From Bryobacterales bacterium (lineage in GTDB: Bacteria; Acidobacteriota; Terriglobia; Bryobacterales; Bryobacteraceae): 64,000 nucleotides of DNA. This document shows positions 49,086 to 58,108 of this stretch, piece by piece. The notes beneath the pieces were generated by a model. It made no database searches. It saw only the letters and a list, made by a program, of their open reading frames with translations, and was not told where the DNA came from. Within the stretch, counting starts at the first letter, position 1, and the number at the start of each line of letters is the position of its first letter. The stretch is taken from the NCBI GenBank assembly GCA_016789905.1, contig JAEUQC010000115.1:1-64000 (forward strand), given 5' to 3'. The translations under genes and the position numbers were made by a program.

Positions 49086-52000
49086 ATGCTCTTGAGATTG
49101 GTGCTGCTCGCGTTCGCGGGATGCTTGTCCGGCCAGCAGATTATTACGACGTTCGCTGGTACCGAGTGGGTTTACCCGCTTGGCGGCGGAGCGGCGCTGG
49201 ACGCTCCGTTGAGTTCTATCATTAGCACCGCCATTGATCCGCAAGGACGGCTGGTAATCGCCGATGGGTCGAACAATGTCGTTCTGCGGGTAGACGCGGG
49301 CGGCGCCGCGACGGTTATCGCCGGAAACGGTGTGGCGGGATTCTCCGGCGACGGGGGCGATGCGTTGCGGGCCTCGCTGCGGACGCCGCAGGCGATCGTC
49401 TATGACGCGGGGGGAAATTTGTACATTGCCGACCGAGGCAACCGGCGGCTCCGCCGCGTAACCCCCGCGGGTGTGATTTCAACAATCGCGGGCACCGGCA
49501 ACGCTGGTGCCACGGGAGACGGCGGGCCGGCAACCGCCGCAACGCTCTCCCCCTGGCGGTTGGCCGTCGGGCGCGGCGGTGAGATCTACTTCAGCGATAT
49601 CGATAACAACCGGATCCGCCGGATCGGCACCGATGGCGTGATCACTGCAGTGGCGGGAACAGGGTCGGACGTGTTTTCCGGCGAGGGGCAGCCGGCCGTT
49701 ACCACCGGCCTGGATCCGCAGGGCATTGCCGTCGACGCGGCGGGAAGGCTGCTGGTGGCCGACTGGCTGAACCATCGGGTGTACCGGATTGGCGCCGATG
49801 GCATTCTGCGCGTGATCGCCGGCACGGGTGAACTGGGCGCCACCGGAGACGGAGGCCCGGCTACGGCGGCGCGAATGAATGCGCCAACCGGCGTCACTAC
49901 CGACGCGGCGGGGAACATTCTGGTCTGCGAATCCAATGGCCGCCGGGTGCGAAAAATCGACACCGCCGGCGTTATCACCACGATCGCTGGCGGCTCCACC
50001 AACTCAGTCACTACCACTCCCCAGGACGCGCTGCGAACGGGGCTAGGATTTCTGCATACACTCTCCATCGATCAGCAAGGCCGGGTGTTCATAGCCGATC
50101 GCCAAAACATGCGGATCTTCCTGCTGTCGGCCGATTACCGGCAGATTTCGATTATCGCCGGCAATGGCCAATACAAGGATCTTGGCACAGGTGTCCCGGC
50201 CGCGCTGGCGACCATCACCCAGCCGGCCGGGCTGGCCATCGCGCCGGATGGCTCCCTCTATTTCAGCGAACTCTCCGGCCACCGCATTGGGCGTATTGCC
50301 CGCGACGGCACGGCCACCGTCGTTGCCGGGAACGGCGTGGCGTCGTGCTGCGTGGATGGCGGCCCGGCGGCGAATGGCCGCGTGAGTTCTCCGAACGCCC
50401 TCGCCATTGCTCCGGACGGTTCGCTCATCATTGTCGATGGCGGCAGCCAGAAGATCCGAAAGATCCAGAACGGCACAATCACCAGCATCGGCGGGATAAC
50501 GTTTGAAGGCGGATTCTCCGGAGATAACGGCCCGGCCACCGAAGCTCGCTTCCGCAATCCGTGGGGCGTGGCCGTGGACGGTGGCGGCAACATCTACGTC
50601 GCCGACCGCCAGAACCACCGCGTGCGCCGCATCGATACCAGGGGTGTCATCACCACGTTTGCCGGCAACGGACAGCCGGGGTTCAGCGGGGACAACGGCC
50701 CCGCCACATCCGCCAGCCTCAATATCCCGCTGGCGCTGGCCTTCAACGCCGCGGGCGACCTGCTCATCGCCGACTTCAACAACGACCGCATTCGCGCCGT
50801 CTCTCCGGCCGGAATCATCCGGACCATCGGCGGCAACGGCACCACGCTCTACACCGGCGACGGCGGGCCCGCCACCAGCGCCGGCATTGCCGGTCCGCGC
50901 GCCCTGGCCGTCGATAGAAGCGGCAATCTCTTCGTCGGTCACGACTCGGGCCAAATCCGGCGCATCGATCAGAACGGCGTCATTACAACCTTCGCCGGGC
51001 AGAATCTGGTTGGCTTCGCCGGTGACGGCGGCGCGCCGCGTTCCGCGCTGTTCAATGGGATTTGGGCCCTGGCGATCGACGCCGATGGGAACCTGTACGT
51101 CGCCGACGCAAACAACAACCGCATCCGCGTGATCCGCAGCCTGGCACTCACAACGACGCTCACGCCTTCGCCGGTCAATATCAGCGCCGTCGCCGGTTCG
51201 GCCAGCACCATTCCGGCGCGTGTCTCCATCGCCAGCCCCATCAACGGACTGCCCTTTTCCACCTCCGTTGTTTACGGCCAATCGCCCGGCAACTGGCTTA
51301 CACTGACCGCTTCCAATACCGCCGCGCCGGCCACGCTGACGCTTTCCGCCAACGCCACGGACCTGGTGCCCGGCCGTTACACCGCCACCATTACCGTCAC
51401 AACAACGCCGCCGGGGCCGTCCAATCCTGTCTCGGTGATCCTGACGGTTACGGAGGTTCCCGCCCGGCTGAAGCTGTCCACCGAATCCATTTCGTTCAAC
51501 CGGAACGAAGGCAGCGGCGCCGATATCGCACCGCTGGAGGTGCGCAACGACGGAGGCGGACTGCTGGCGTATCAGATTACCACCACCACCGCCAACGCCG
51601 CACCGTGGCTGAAGGTTTCTTCCGCAACCGGCGCGCTGCGCGCCGGCCAGGTGGGCGCCGTGAACGTGACGGCGGACCCGGCGGGCCTGCGGGCGGGAAC
51701 GTACTTGGGCTCAGTAAACGTGATTGCCGGACCGGCGCGCGCCGTGGTCCCGGTCACGCTGACGGTGCGTGGCGTGCGGCGCAGTATTCTCGTCTCCCAA
51801 TCCGGGCTTACGTTTACGGCCGTGGCCGGCGGCGGCTCGCCCACGCCGCAATCCATCGGCATCCTGAATGTCGGCAGCGGCGTTCTCTCCTGGCGCGCCG
51901 CCGCCAAGGGCCGCTTCGTCCGCCTTGGCGCCACGGAGGGCACCGTGAATCAACCGTGGCTTGAAGTGAGCGACCTCAGTATCGGCGTGAATCCAGCGGG

Positions 52001-53528
52001 CCTCGCGGCCGGGCAATACTACGAGCAGGTGGAGATCAGCGGCGACGCGGACAACTCGCCTCAACTGGTCACCGTTCTGCTGAACGTGCTGCCGGAAGGC
52101 GCCAACCCCGGCCCGGAGGTGACGCCATCGGGAATGATCTTCATCTCCAAACAGGGCGAGAATCCTGGCTCGCAAAGTGTTCGACTGAACCATTTGGGCC
52201 GTGGCGCGGTGACGTTTGATTCCTCTCGCCTTGGGTCCTGGTATGAATCGGCGCCGGGTGTTGGCCGCGCGCAGGCCAACTCGCCCAGCAACATCGTCAT
52301 CGCCCCGTCACTGGCCGGTTTGACGCCGGGCGTGCGGCGCGGCGTGGTGACGTTCCAGTTGCAGGAGGACGGCAGCGTCCGGACCGTAAATCTGCTCTCG
52401 GTCGTCGCGCCCGCCGACGCGGGCGATAAGTCTGGCCGGAACGCGTCGAGTTGCGCGGCCCCCAGTTTGCGCGTCGAATCCACCGCGCTGCGCGACGGCT
52501 TCGCCGTGCGTGTGGGCGAAGCGGTGACGGTGGAAGTGAAAGCCGCCGATGAGTGCGGAAACCTGCTGGTGCCGCTTGCCGGGGGCACCGGAGCGCAGGT
52601 GATCGCGCGTCCGGAAAACGGCGATCCGCAGGTGACGCTGGCCCACATTGGCAACGGCGTATGGCGCGGCACGTGGCGCCCCGTGCGCGCGGTGGCGAAC
52701 ACGCGGCTCACGGTGGTGGCCGTTTATTTGGGCACCTCCGCGGACGTGGTCGCCGGGCGTTCGCAGGCCGGGAAAGTGGAACTGAGCGGGGCCGTGCTGG
52801 CGCAGGGCGCCACGGCAGCCCCGCTGTTGACCGCCGGAGGCGTGGTGCACGCGGCGAGCTTCGAAACCGGCGTGCCCATTGCGCCCGGCAGTTTGATTAC
52901 TCTCTATGGCTCCAAGCTGGCCGATAAATCTGGTTCCGCCGGTACCATTCCCCTGCCCTCATCCCTGAACGGCACGGAAGTGACGCTGGGGGACCGGCCG
53001 CTGCCGCTGCTGTTTACGAGCGACGGCCAGTTGAACGCGCAGGTGCCCTATGACGTTCCCGTCGATACACAACACCAGATTCTGGTGAAGCGGGGCGAGG
53101 CCATCGCCGTGCCGGAGACGCTCAGCGTTGCCGCAGCGCAGCCGGGCATTTTCACGAAGTCGCAGAACGGCTCCGGCCAGGGCGCGATTGTGAAGCAGGA
53201 CGGCGTCACGCTCGCCGAACCGGGCACGCCGGCCGCGCGCGGCGAAGTGGTCATTATCTATTGCTCCGGCCTGGGCCCGGTGAGCCCGCCCGTCGTCGCC
53301 GGCCGGCCGGCGCCTTCGTCCCCATTGAGCGGCGTGATCAATCCGGTCACCGTGCTCATCGGCGGCAAGGAAGCGCGGGTGCTGTTTGCCGGGCTCGCGC
53401 CGGGTTTCAGCGGCCTGTATCAGATCAATGCGTTCGTTCCGGCCGATGCGGCCACGGGAAACGCCGTCGAAGTCACAGTGGAATCGGCCGGGCAGAAAAG
53501 CCCGCCGGTCACCATCGCCATCCGCTAA
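49086..53528 (+). CDS. Giant secreted NHL-repeat protein with BACON-like and Solibacter-type C-terminal domains
   Basis: 1,480 residues. Signal peptide MLLRLVLLAFAGCLSGQQ, then about a dozen NHL blades (about 20-690), e.g. GNGVAGFSGDGGDALRASLR, YDAGGNLYIADRGNRRLRRV. Next come four to five Ig/BACON-like repeats (about 695-1110), e.g. LKLSTESISFNRNEGSGADI and VNVTADPAGLRAGTYLGSVN. The TIGR03437-type domain (about 1245-1480) has APGSLITLYGSKLADKSGSA and NPVTVLIGGKEARVLFAGLA. The whole looks like a cell-surface adhesin or scaffold. A paralogue lies at 36949 with the same ends but no BACON part. Its stop abuts the convergent sulfatase stop with no base between. Confidence 0.92.
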   Translation: MLLRLVLLAFAGCLSGQQIITTFAGTEWVYPLGGGAALDAPLSSIISTAIDPQGRLVIADGSNNVVLRVDAGGAATVIAGNGVAGFSGDGGDALRASLRTPQAIVYDAGGNLYIADRGNRRLRRVTPAGVISTIAGTGNAGATGDGGPATAATLSPWRLAVGRGGEIYFSDIDNNRIRRIGTDGVITAVAGTGSDVFSGEGQPAVTTGLDPQGIAVDAAGRLLVADWLNHRVYRIGADGILRVIAGTGELGATGDGGPATAARMNAPTGVTTDAAGNILVCESNGRRVRKIDTAGVITTIAGGSTNSVTTTPQDALRTGLGFLHTLSIDQQGRVFIADRQNMRIFLLSADYRQISIIAGNGQYKDLGTGVPAALATITQPAGLAIAPDGSLYFSELSGHRIGRIARDGTATVVAGNGVASCCVDGGPAANGRVSSPNALAIAPDGSLIIVDGGSQKIRKIQNGTITSIGGITFEGGFSGDNGPATEARFRNPWGVAVDGGGNIYVADRQNHRVRRIDTRGVITTFAGNGQPGFSGDNGPATSASLNIPLALAFNAAGDLLIADFNNDRIRAVSPAGIIRTIGGNGTTLYTGDGGPATSAGIAGPRALAVDRSGNLFVGHDSGQIRRIDQNGVITTFAGQNLVGFAGDGGAPRSALFNGIWALAIDADGNLYVADANNNRIRVIRSLALTTTLTPSPVNISAVAGSASTIPARVSIASPINGLPFSTSVVYGQSPGNWLTLTASNTAAPATLTLSANATDLVPGRYTATITVTTTPPGPSNPVSVILTVTEVPARLKLSTESISFNRNEGSGADIAPLEVRNDGGGLLAYQITTTTANAAPWLKVSSATGALRAGQVGAVNVTADPAGLRAGTYLGSVNVIAGPARAVVPVTLTVRGVRRSILVSQSGLTFTAVAGGGSPTPQSIGILNVGSGVLSWRAAAKGRFVRLGATEGTVNQPWLEVSDLSIGVNPAGLAAGQYYEQVEISGDADNSPQLVTVLLNVLPEGANPGPEVTPSGMIFISKQGENPGSQSVRLNHLGRGAVTFDSSRLGSWYESAPGVGRAQANSPSNIVIAPSLAGLTPGVRRGVVTFQLQEDGSVRTVNLLSVVAPADAGDKSGRNASSCAAPSLRVESTALRDGFAVRVGEAVTVEVKAADECGNLLVPLAGGTGAQVIARPENGDPQVTLAHIGNGVWRGTWRPVRAVANTRLTVVAVYLGTSADVVAGRSQAGKVELSGAVLAQGATAAPLLTAGGVVHAASFETGVPIAPGSLITLYGSKLADKSGSAGTIPLPSSLNGTEVTLGDRPLPLLFTSDGQLNAQVPYDVPVDTQHQILVKRGEAIAVPETLSVAAAQPGIFTKSQNGSGQGAIVKQDGVTLAEPGTPAARGEVVIIYCSGLGPVSPPVVAGRPAPSSPLSGVINPVTVLIGGKEARVLFAGLAPGFSGLYQINAFVPADAATGNAVEVTVESAGQKSPPVTIAIR

Positions 53529-55010
53529 CTACGCGTCCCTGGGCGCGACATAGAACTCAATCGCTTCGGGCGCGCCCAGGTTCTTCGGTTCCTTTGGCGC
53601 GTCGGGATGCGTGGCCCGGTAGCGAGTTAGAATCGATTGCTGCATGGCGGCTACCACGTCGGCGTGCTTTGCGGCGACGTCGATGAACTCGCCGGGGTCG
53701 GCCTTCTTGTCGAACAGCTTCACATAACGGCCCGGCGTGGGATTGTCCGTTTCGTAGCCATCGGTTCGCTTTCGCTTGCCGGAGCCGAAGATGAACTTCC
53801 AGCGGTCATCGGCTGTGAACACCTCTTCGTTTTCCAGGTACTGACTGAAAATCTGCTTGCGCGGCGCGGCGGGCTTCCTGCCCTCCAGATAGGGCCGCAA
53901 CGACTGGCCATGTTGCACAGGCAATTTGTCCAGACCCATCAAGTCGGTGATGGTGGCCGAAACATCCACATGTTCAGTGAAGTCGTTCACCACGCCGCCC
54001 TTCCGGATCTTTCCCGGATAACGAACCAGCAGCGGCACACGCAGCGCCGGCTCGTACCCGCAGTGCTTTTCAAACCGGCCGTGCTGGCCCAGGCAGTAGC
54101 CGTGGTCGGCCATGTAGAACACGCAGGTATTTTCGGCCAAGCCAAGCGAATCCAGGGCTTTCAATACATCGCCAACGTTGCGGTCCAGCGCACTGACGGC
54201 CGTGTAGTAGGCAGCGGCAATGCCTTGTTTTTCCGCCGGCGTCAGGTCACGAAAGATGAGCGGGATCTGCCCGGCATCTTCCGGGCCAACCTTGGGAACG
54301 TCGAACTTCTTCGGGTCGTACTGGTCCTTCAAATCGATGGGAAAATCGTAGGGCGAGTGCGGCTCCGGGAAGCTCACCCATAGGGCGAACGGCTCGGCGT
54401 CGTCTTTGTGCTGGCGCAGCCAGTCGATCGCGCGGTTGGCGGTAAACGTTCCGCGCATCTCTTCGTAGTAGCGGGGGAACGGCAGCTTTTCCGCGTTCAG
54501 CCAGATTCTGGCCGGATCCTTAAACGGCTGCCAACGCGGCTTGCGGCCAACACCGGCCGGCAGTTCCCGCTTCGGCGGAATGGCGCCCCACGCCTTGCCG
54601 ATGTCCTGTTCGGTCATCATCTCGTCGAACCCGTACAAACCAGGCGCGCTGGGCCGGTTCAGGTGCATCTTGCCGAAAACCGCCGTCCGGTATCCCGCGC
54701 CTTTGAACTGCTTCGGCAGTGTGGGCTTCGCCGGGTCGAGCGAGGTTTTCAACACTGTCACCCCGGCCGCATGCGGCATCTGGCCGGTCAACAGACTCTG
54801 CCTCGATGGCGTGCAAACCGGCTGATTGCAGTAGTGCCGGGCGAACCGGACTCCCTGGCTGGCGAAGTGGTCCAGGTTCGGCGTGGCGACGTTGCGATTG
54901 CCATCGGCGCCCAGCACGTAGCCGGCATGATCGTCGGCGATGATGAATACGAAGTTCGGTTTGCGTTTAGGAGCGGCGGCGGCGGCGAGCAGGGCCCGGC
55001 GGGAAATCAT
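53529..55010 (-). CDS. Type I sulfatase (formylglycine-type), secreted
   Basis: 493 residues. Signal MISRRALLAAAAAP, then metal site NFVFIIADDHAG, the formylglycine-forming signature CTPSRQSLLTG (the Cys is matured by FGE), and GKMHLNRPSAPG. A second Asp-His pair is in FYMADHGYCLGQHGRFEKHC. It hydrolyses sulfate esters, likely on polysaccharides, or choline-sulfate-like compounds. Co-transcribed with the sodium:solute symporter upstream (ATGA overlap). Convergent to the giant NHL protein with adjoining stops. Confidence 0.94.
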   Translation of the reverse strand: MISRRALLAAAAAPKRKPNFVFIIADDHAGYVLGADGNRNVATPNLDHFASQGVRFARHYCNQPVCTPSRQSLLTGQMPHAAGVTVLKTSLDPAKPTLPKQFKGAGYRTAVFGKMHLNRPSAPGLYGFDEMMTEQDIGKAWGAIPPKRELPAGVGRKPRWQPFKDPARIWLNAEKLPFPRYYEEMRGTFTANRAIDWLRQHKDDAEPFALWVSFPEPHSPYDFPIDLKDQYDPKKFDVPKVGPEDAGQIPLIFRDLTPAEKQGIAAAYYTAVSALDRNVGDVLKALDSLGLAENTCVFYMADHGYCLGQHGRFEKHCGYEPALRVPLLVRYPGKIRKGGVVNDFTEHVDVSATITDLMGLDKLPVQHGQSLRPYLEGRKPAAPRKQIFSQYLENEEVFTADDRWKFIFGSGKRKRTDGYETDNPTPGRYVKLFDKKADPGEFIDVAAKHADVVAAMQQSILTRYRATHPDAPKEPKNLGAPEAIEFYVAPRDA

Positions 55011-56788
55011 TCCGCTATACTACTCCAACCGCGCCTGGAAAGATCGCGATAGATGTAATAGCCCGCCACCGCGGAGAGCGCCAGCATCCCCAGCCCCAGC
55101 GGGATTTCTTTGAACAACACCTTCCCCAGCCCGAACAGCGCCATGTAGATCATGACGCACCCGGCAATCCAACAGCCCAGATTGTTCAACCCGTCCGTGG
55201 CCGGCTTCACGTCCGGCGCCATTGCCGCCACCGGGCCCCATCCGCTCATCGATGGCCGCGTCCGCCGATAGAAAGAAACGAGCGTTTCGTTGCTTTCCGG
55301 AGGCGTCAGAAACGTCGCGGCCAGCCACGCCACAGTGGTCACCGCCACGGTGATGATCATCAGCCAGGCGAACTCCGTAGGGTTATCCGAATCCAGCTTC
55401 CAGATCAACTGCAGCCCCACGCTGGTGACAAACGCCGTGCCCATCGCCACCACTTCGCTCCACGCATTTACGCGCCACCAATACCAGCGCAGCAGCAGAA
55501 CGCCCCCCGTTCCGGCGCCCGTCACAATCAGCAGTTTCCAGGCGCCGGAAATGGAATCCATGTAGAACGTGACGCCCGCGGAAATCAACGTGATGACCAC
55601 CGTGGCCGCCTGCGACATCAGCACATAGTGCTTGCCGCTCTCGTTCGGCTTCAGGAACCGCCGGTAAAAGTCATTCACCAGGTAACTCGCCCCCCAGTTC
55701 AACTGCGTGGCGATCGTAGACATATACGCGGCCGCGAAGCCGGCCAGCATCAGCCCGCGCAGGTACGGCGGCATGTAATCGATCATCACCTTGATGTAGC
55801 CGGTTTCCGGATCGGCAAGCCCCGGATAAAGCACCACGCTAGCCAGCGCGGTGAGAATCCACGGCCAGGGCCGGATGGCGTAGTGTGCGATGTTGAACCA
55901 CAGAGTGGCCAGCAGCGAATGGCGCTCATCGCGGGCGGAAAACATCCGCTGCGCAACATATCCGCCCCCGCCGGGTTCTGCTCCTGGGTACCACGTGGCC
56001 CACCAGTTCAGCGAGATGTAGACCAGGAACGTGATCATCGGCATCCACGGCGAGTCGAGATCCGGCACAAACGACAACAGCGAGTTCTTCCCGCCAGGCT
56101 CAACGCCGCGCGCGATATCGAGCGCGGCCAGCTTAGCCAGCATCGCATCCATTCCGCCAACCGCCTCCACGGCGCAGACCGCCAGCACGATCACCATGGC
56201 CATCTTGATGAAGAACTGCACGACGTCAGTCACCAGCACACCCCACAGCCCGGCCAGTGTGGAGATCCACGAAGTTATGCCGATAAGAGAAAGTACGACG
56301 ACAATCGCCGTGAACTTATCGACACCCAGCACGAGCATCAGAATCTTGACCATCGCCAGATTCACCCAGCCCAGCACAATGCAGTTGATCGGTATCCCGA
56401 AGTACAGCGCGCGAAAGCCCCGCAGAAACGCCGCCGGTTTACCGGAGTAACGAATCTCGGAAAATTCAATATCCGTCATGACCCCGCTTCGCCGCCAAAG
56501 CCGCGCATAGAAGAAAACAACCAACATGCCGCCAGCCACAAAATTCCACCACAACCAGTTTCCGGCAATGCCATTGCGCGCCACCATTCCGGTGACGGCC
56601 AGCGGCGTGTCGGCCGCGAACGTTGTGGCCACCATGGAGGTTCCCGCCAGCCACCAGGGCACATCGCGCCCGGAAAGGAAGAACTCGTCGACGCTCGATC
56701 CGGCGCGTTTCTTGTAATAGAACCCAATCGCTATGTTGAGTAGAAAATACGCCGCGACGACAATCCAATCGAGAACGGAGATTTGCAC
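55007..56788 (-). CDS. Sodium:solute symporter family protein
   Basis: 593 residues, about 13-14 helices, SSS family. Starts VQISVLDWIVVAAYFLLNIA from a GTG with a textbook AGGAGG seven bases ahead. Other markers are GRDVPWWLAGTSMVATTFAA, PWWLAGTSM with the Na+-site Ser/Thr and the C-terminal GWGPVAAMAPDV. Longer in-frame starts (to 57001) would cross the divergent glycosidase-like gene. It probably imports a sugar or organic acid released by the sulfatase. Overlaps the sulfatase by 4 bases. Confidence 0.92.
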   Translation of the reverse strand: MQISVLDWIVVAAYFLLNIAIGFYYKKRAGSSVDEFFLSGRDVPWWLAGTSMVATTFAADTPLAVTGMVARNGIAGNWLWWNFVAGGMLVVFFYARLWRRSGVMTDIEFSEIRYSGKPAAFLRGFRALYFGIPINCIVLGWVNLAMVKILMLVLGVDKFTAIVVVLSLIGITSWISTLAGLWGVLVTDVVQFFIKMAMVIVLAVCAVEAVGGMDAMLAKLAALDIARGVEPGGKNSLLSFVPDLDSPWMPMITFLVYISLNWWATWYPGAEPGGGGYVAQRMFSARDERHSLLATLWFNIAHYAIRPWPWILTALASVVLYPGLADPETGYIKVMIDYMPPYLRGLMLAGFAAAYMSTIATQLNWGASYLVNDFYRRFLKPNESGKHYVLMSQAATVVITLISAGVTFYMDSISGAWKLLIVTGAGTGGVLLLRWYWWRVNAWSEVVAMGTAFVTSVGLQLIWKLDSDNPTEFAWLMIITVAVTTVAWLAATFLTPPESNETLVSFYRRTRPSMSGWGPVAAMAPDVKPATDGLNNLGCWIAGCVMIYMALFGLGKVLFKEIPLGLGMLALSAVAGYYIYRDLSRRGWSSIAE

Positions 56789-56861
56789 GGACCTGCCTCC
56801 TAGGGAAACTCTTGAATTCTTTAGAGTAACCTTTGGCCTTGGGATTGCACTATATAGGCAG

Positions 56862-57932
56862 ATGCTTTTGCGATGCGGTTTCGGAATCGTGCTTTGCGCC
56901 ATGGCGGTTTGGGCGCAGAAGGTGGAGGTCGTCTCCGCGGACCCCGTCTTCTTCCCCGGTGTTGCCGATTCCAACAGCCCCATCCACTGGGCCAACGGCA
57001 AACGCTACGTTTATAACTCTGACGGTTTGCCGATCCGGAGCGAGGGCGTGGAACTCGGCGCCATGCGCTACGCGCGAGCCACATATCTTCTTGAATCCAC
57101 AGTATCTCCGTGGTGGATGGAAGCCACTTTCCGCGACGATGACGGCACCATCTACGGCTGGTACCACCACGAGCAGTATTCGTTTTGCCCAATGATCGGT
57201 GACCGCTACACGGCGGTTCCGGTGATTGGCGCGGTGGTTTCCAAAGACAACGGCCACACGTTTCGGGATCTGGGAATCGTGCTATCCGACGGGCACGAGC
57301 CGTACTGTGAAACAAAAAACGGCTTTTTTGCAAGCGGCCACGGCGATTTTTCGGTAATTATTGACCGGCAAAAAAAGAACTTCTATTTCTTTTTTTCCGT
57401 GTACGGCGGACCGACGAATGAACAAGGCGTGGCGGTGGCCCGGATGGCATATGAAGATCGCGCCACGCCCACGGGCAAGGTTTGGAAGTACCGGGACGAC
57501 ACTTGGGAGTCGCCAGGCATTGGCGGGAAGGTGACGCCCATCTTCACCGTTCGCACCCCTTGGGAAAGCGCGAACGCGGATGCGTTCTGGGGCCCATCGG
57601 TCCACTACAATCGCGAACTGGGCGAATTCGTCATGCTATTGAACCGCGCCTGCTGCGTGCCGGACTGGCCGGCGGAAGGGATCTATATCAGCTTCAACGC
57701 GGACCTGGACAACCCCAAAGGATGGGGCGAACCCGAAAAAATCGTCGATGGAGGCGGCTGGTACCCCATGGCCGTGGGTCTGGAAACTGGCGACACCGAC
57801 AAAGAAGCCGGCGCCCGCGCGCGCTTCTTCATGGGCAGCGATTCGCACTGGGAGCTTATCTTCCGGAAGGGCCAGACGGGCGTGCTTCCGTTCCCTGCCC
57901 GCTTGCGGGCGAAACCGGGCCGGAAGAAGTAG
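56862..57932 (+). CDS. Secreted beta-propeller protein, glycoside-hydrolase-like
   Basis: 356 residues with signal peptide MLLRCGFGIVLCAMAVWAQ. The body has repeating Trp/Tyr-rich strands typical of five-bladed propellers of the GH32/43/62/68 or sialidase-like type: WWMEATFRDDDGTIYGWYHH, AVVSKDNGHTFRDLGIVLSD, GDFSVIIDRQKKNFYFFFSV, NADAFWGPSVHYNRELGEFV, MGSDSHWELIFRKG. Catalytic acids cannot be assigned by eye. It is divergent from the sulfatase/symporter pair, which suggests attack on a sulfated glycan. Related hypothetical proteins occur in Solibacter and Planctomycetes. Confidence 0.8.
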   Translation: MLLRCGFGIVLCAMAVWAQKVEVVSADPVFFPGVADSNSPIHWANGKRYVYNSDGLPIRSEGVELGAMRYARATYLLESTVSPWWMEATFRDDDGTIYGWYHHEQYSFCPMIGDRYTAVPVIGAVVSKDNGHTFRDLGIVLSDGHEPYCETKNGFFASGHGDFSVIIDRQKKNFYFFFSVYGGPTNEQGVAVARMAYEDRATPTGKVWKYRDDTWESPGIGGKVTPIFTVRTPWESANADAFWGPSVHYNRELGEFVMLLNRACCVPDWPAEGIYISFNADLDNPKGWGEPEKIVDGGGWYPMAVGLETGDTDKEAGARARFFMGSDSHWELIFRKGQTGVLPFPARLRAKPGRKK

Positions 57933-57966
57933 GACGCCGAGACTCGGCGCCGCACGATTCCGACAT

Positions 57967-58056
57967 TCAAGTCTGTACGCCGAAGCGTGGCAGCACCCAC
58001 CGCATCAGGGCGAAATAGGCGGCGAGCGCGATGGCGGGCATTAGAAATTCGGACAT
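57967..58056 (-). CDS. Putative single-helix membrane micropeptide
   Basis: A 29-residue frame reading MSEFLMPAIALAAYFALMRW and ending VLPRFGVQT: one hydrophobic helix, then a W-V-L-P-R-F-G turn. GGGAG stands about ten bases upstream. It lies in the 176-base gap between the glycosidase-like gene and the two-haem cytochrome, 52 bases after the cytochrome stop on the same strand. The hydrophobic segment and conserved-looking C-terminal motif favour a real gene, but the length alone is not convincing. Confidence 0.45.
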   Translation of the reverse strand: MSEFLMPAIALAAYFALMRWVLPRFGVQT

Positions 58057-58108
58057 TGCGTTTCCACTCCCTCAGATGCACTTGCCCCGGCAAAGGTGAC
58101 AACTCGTT

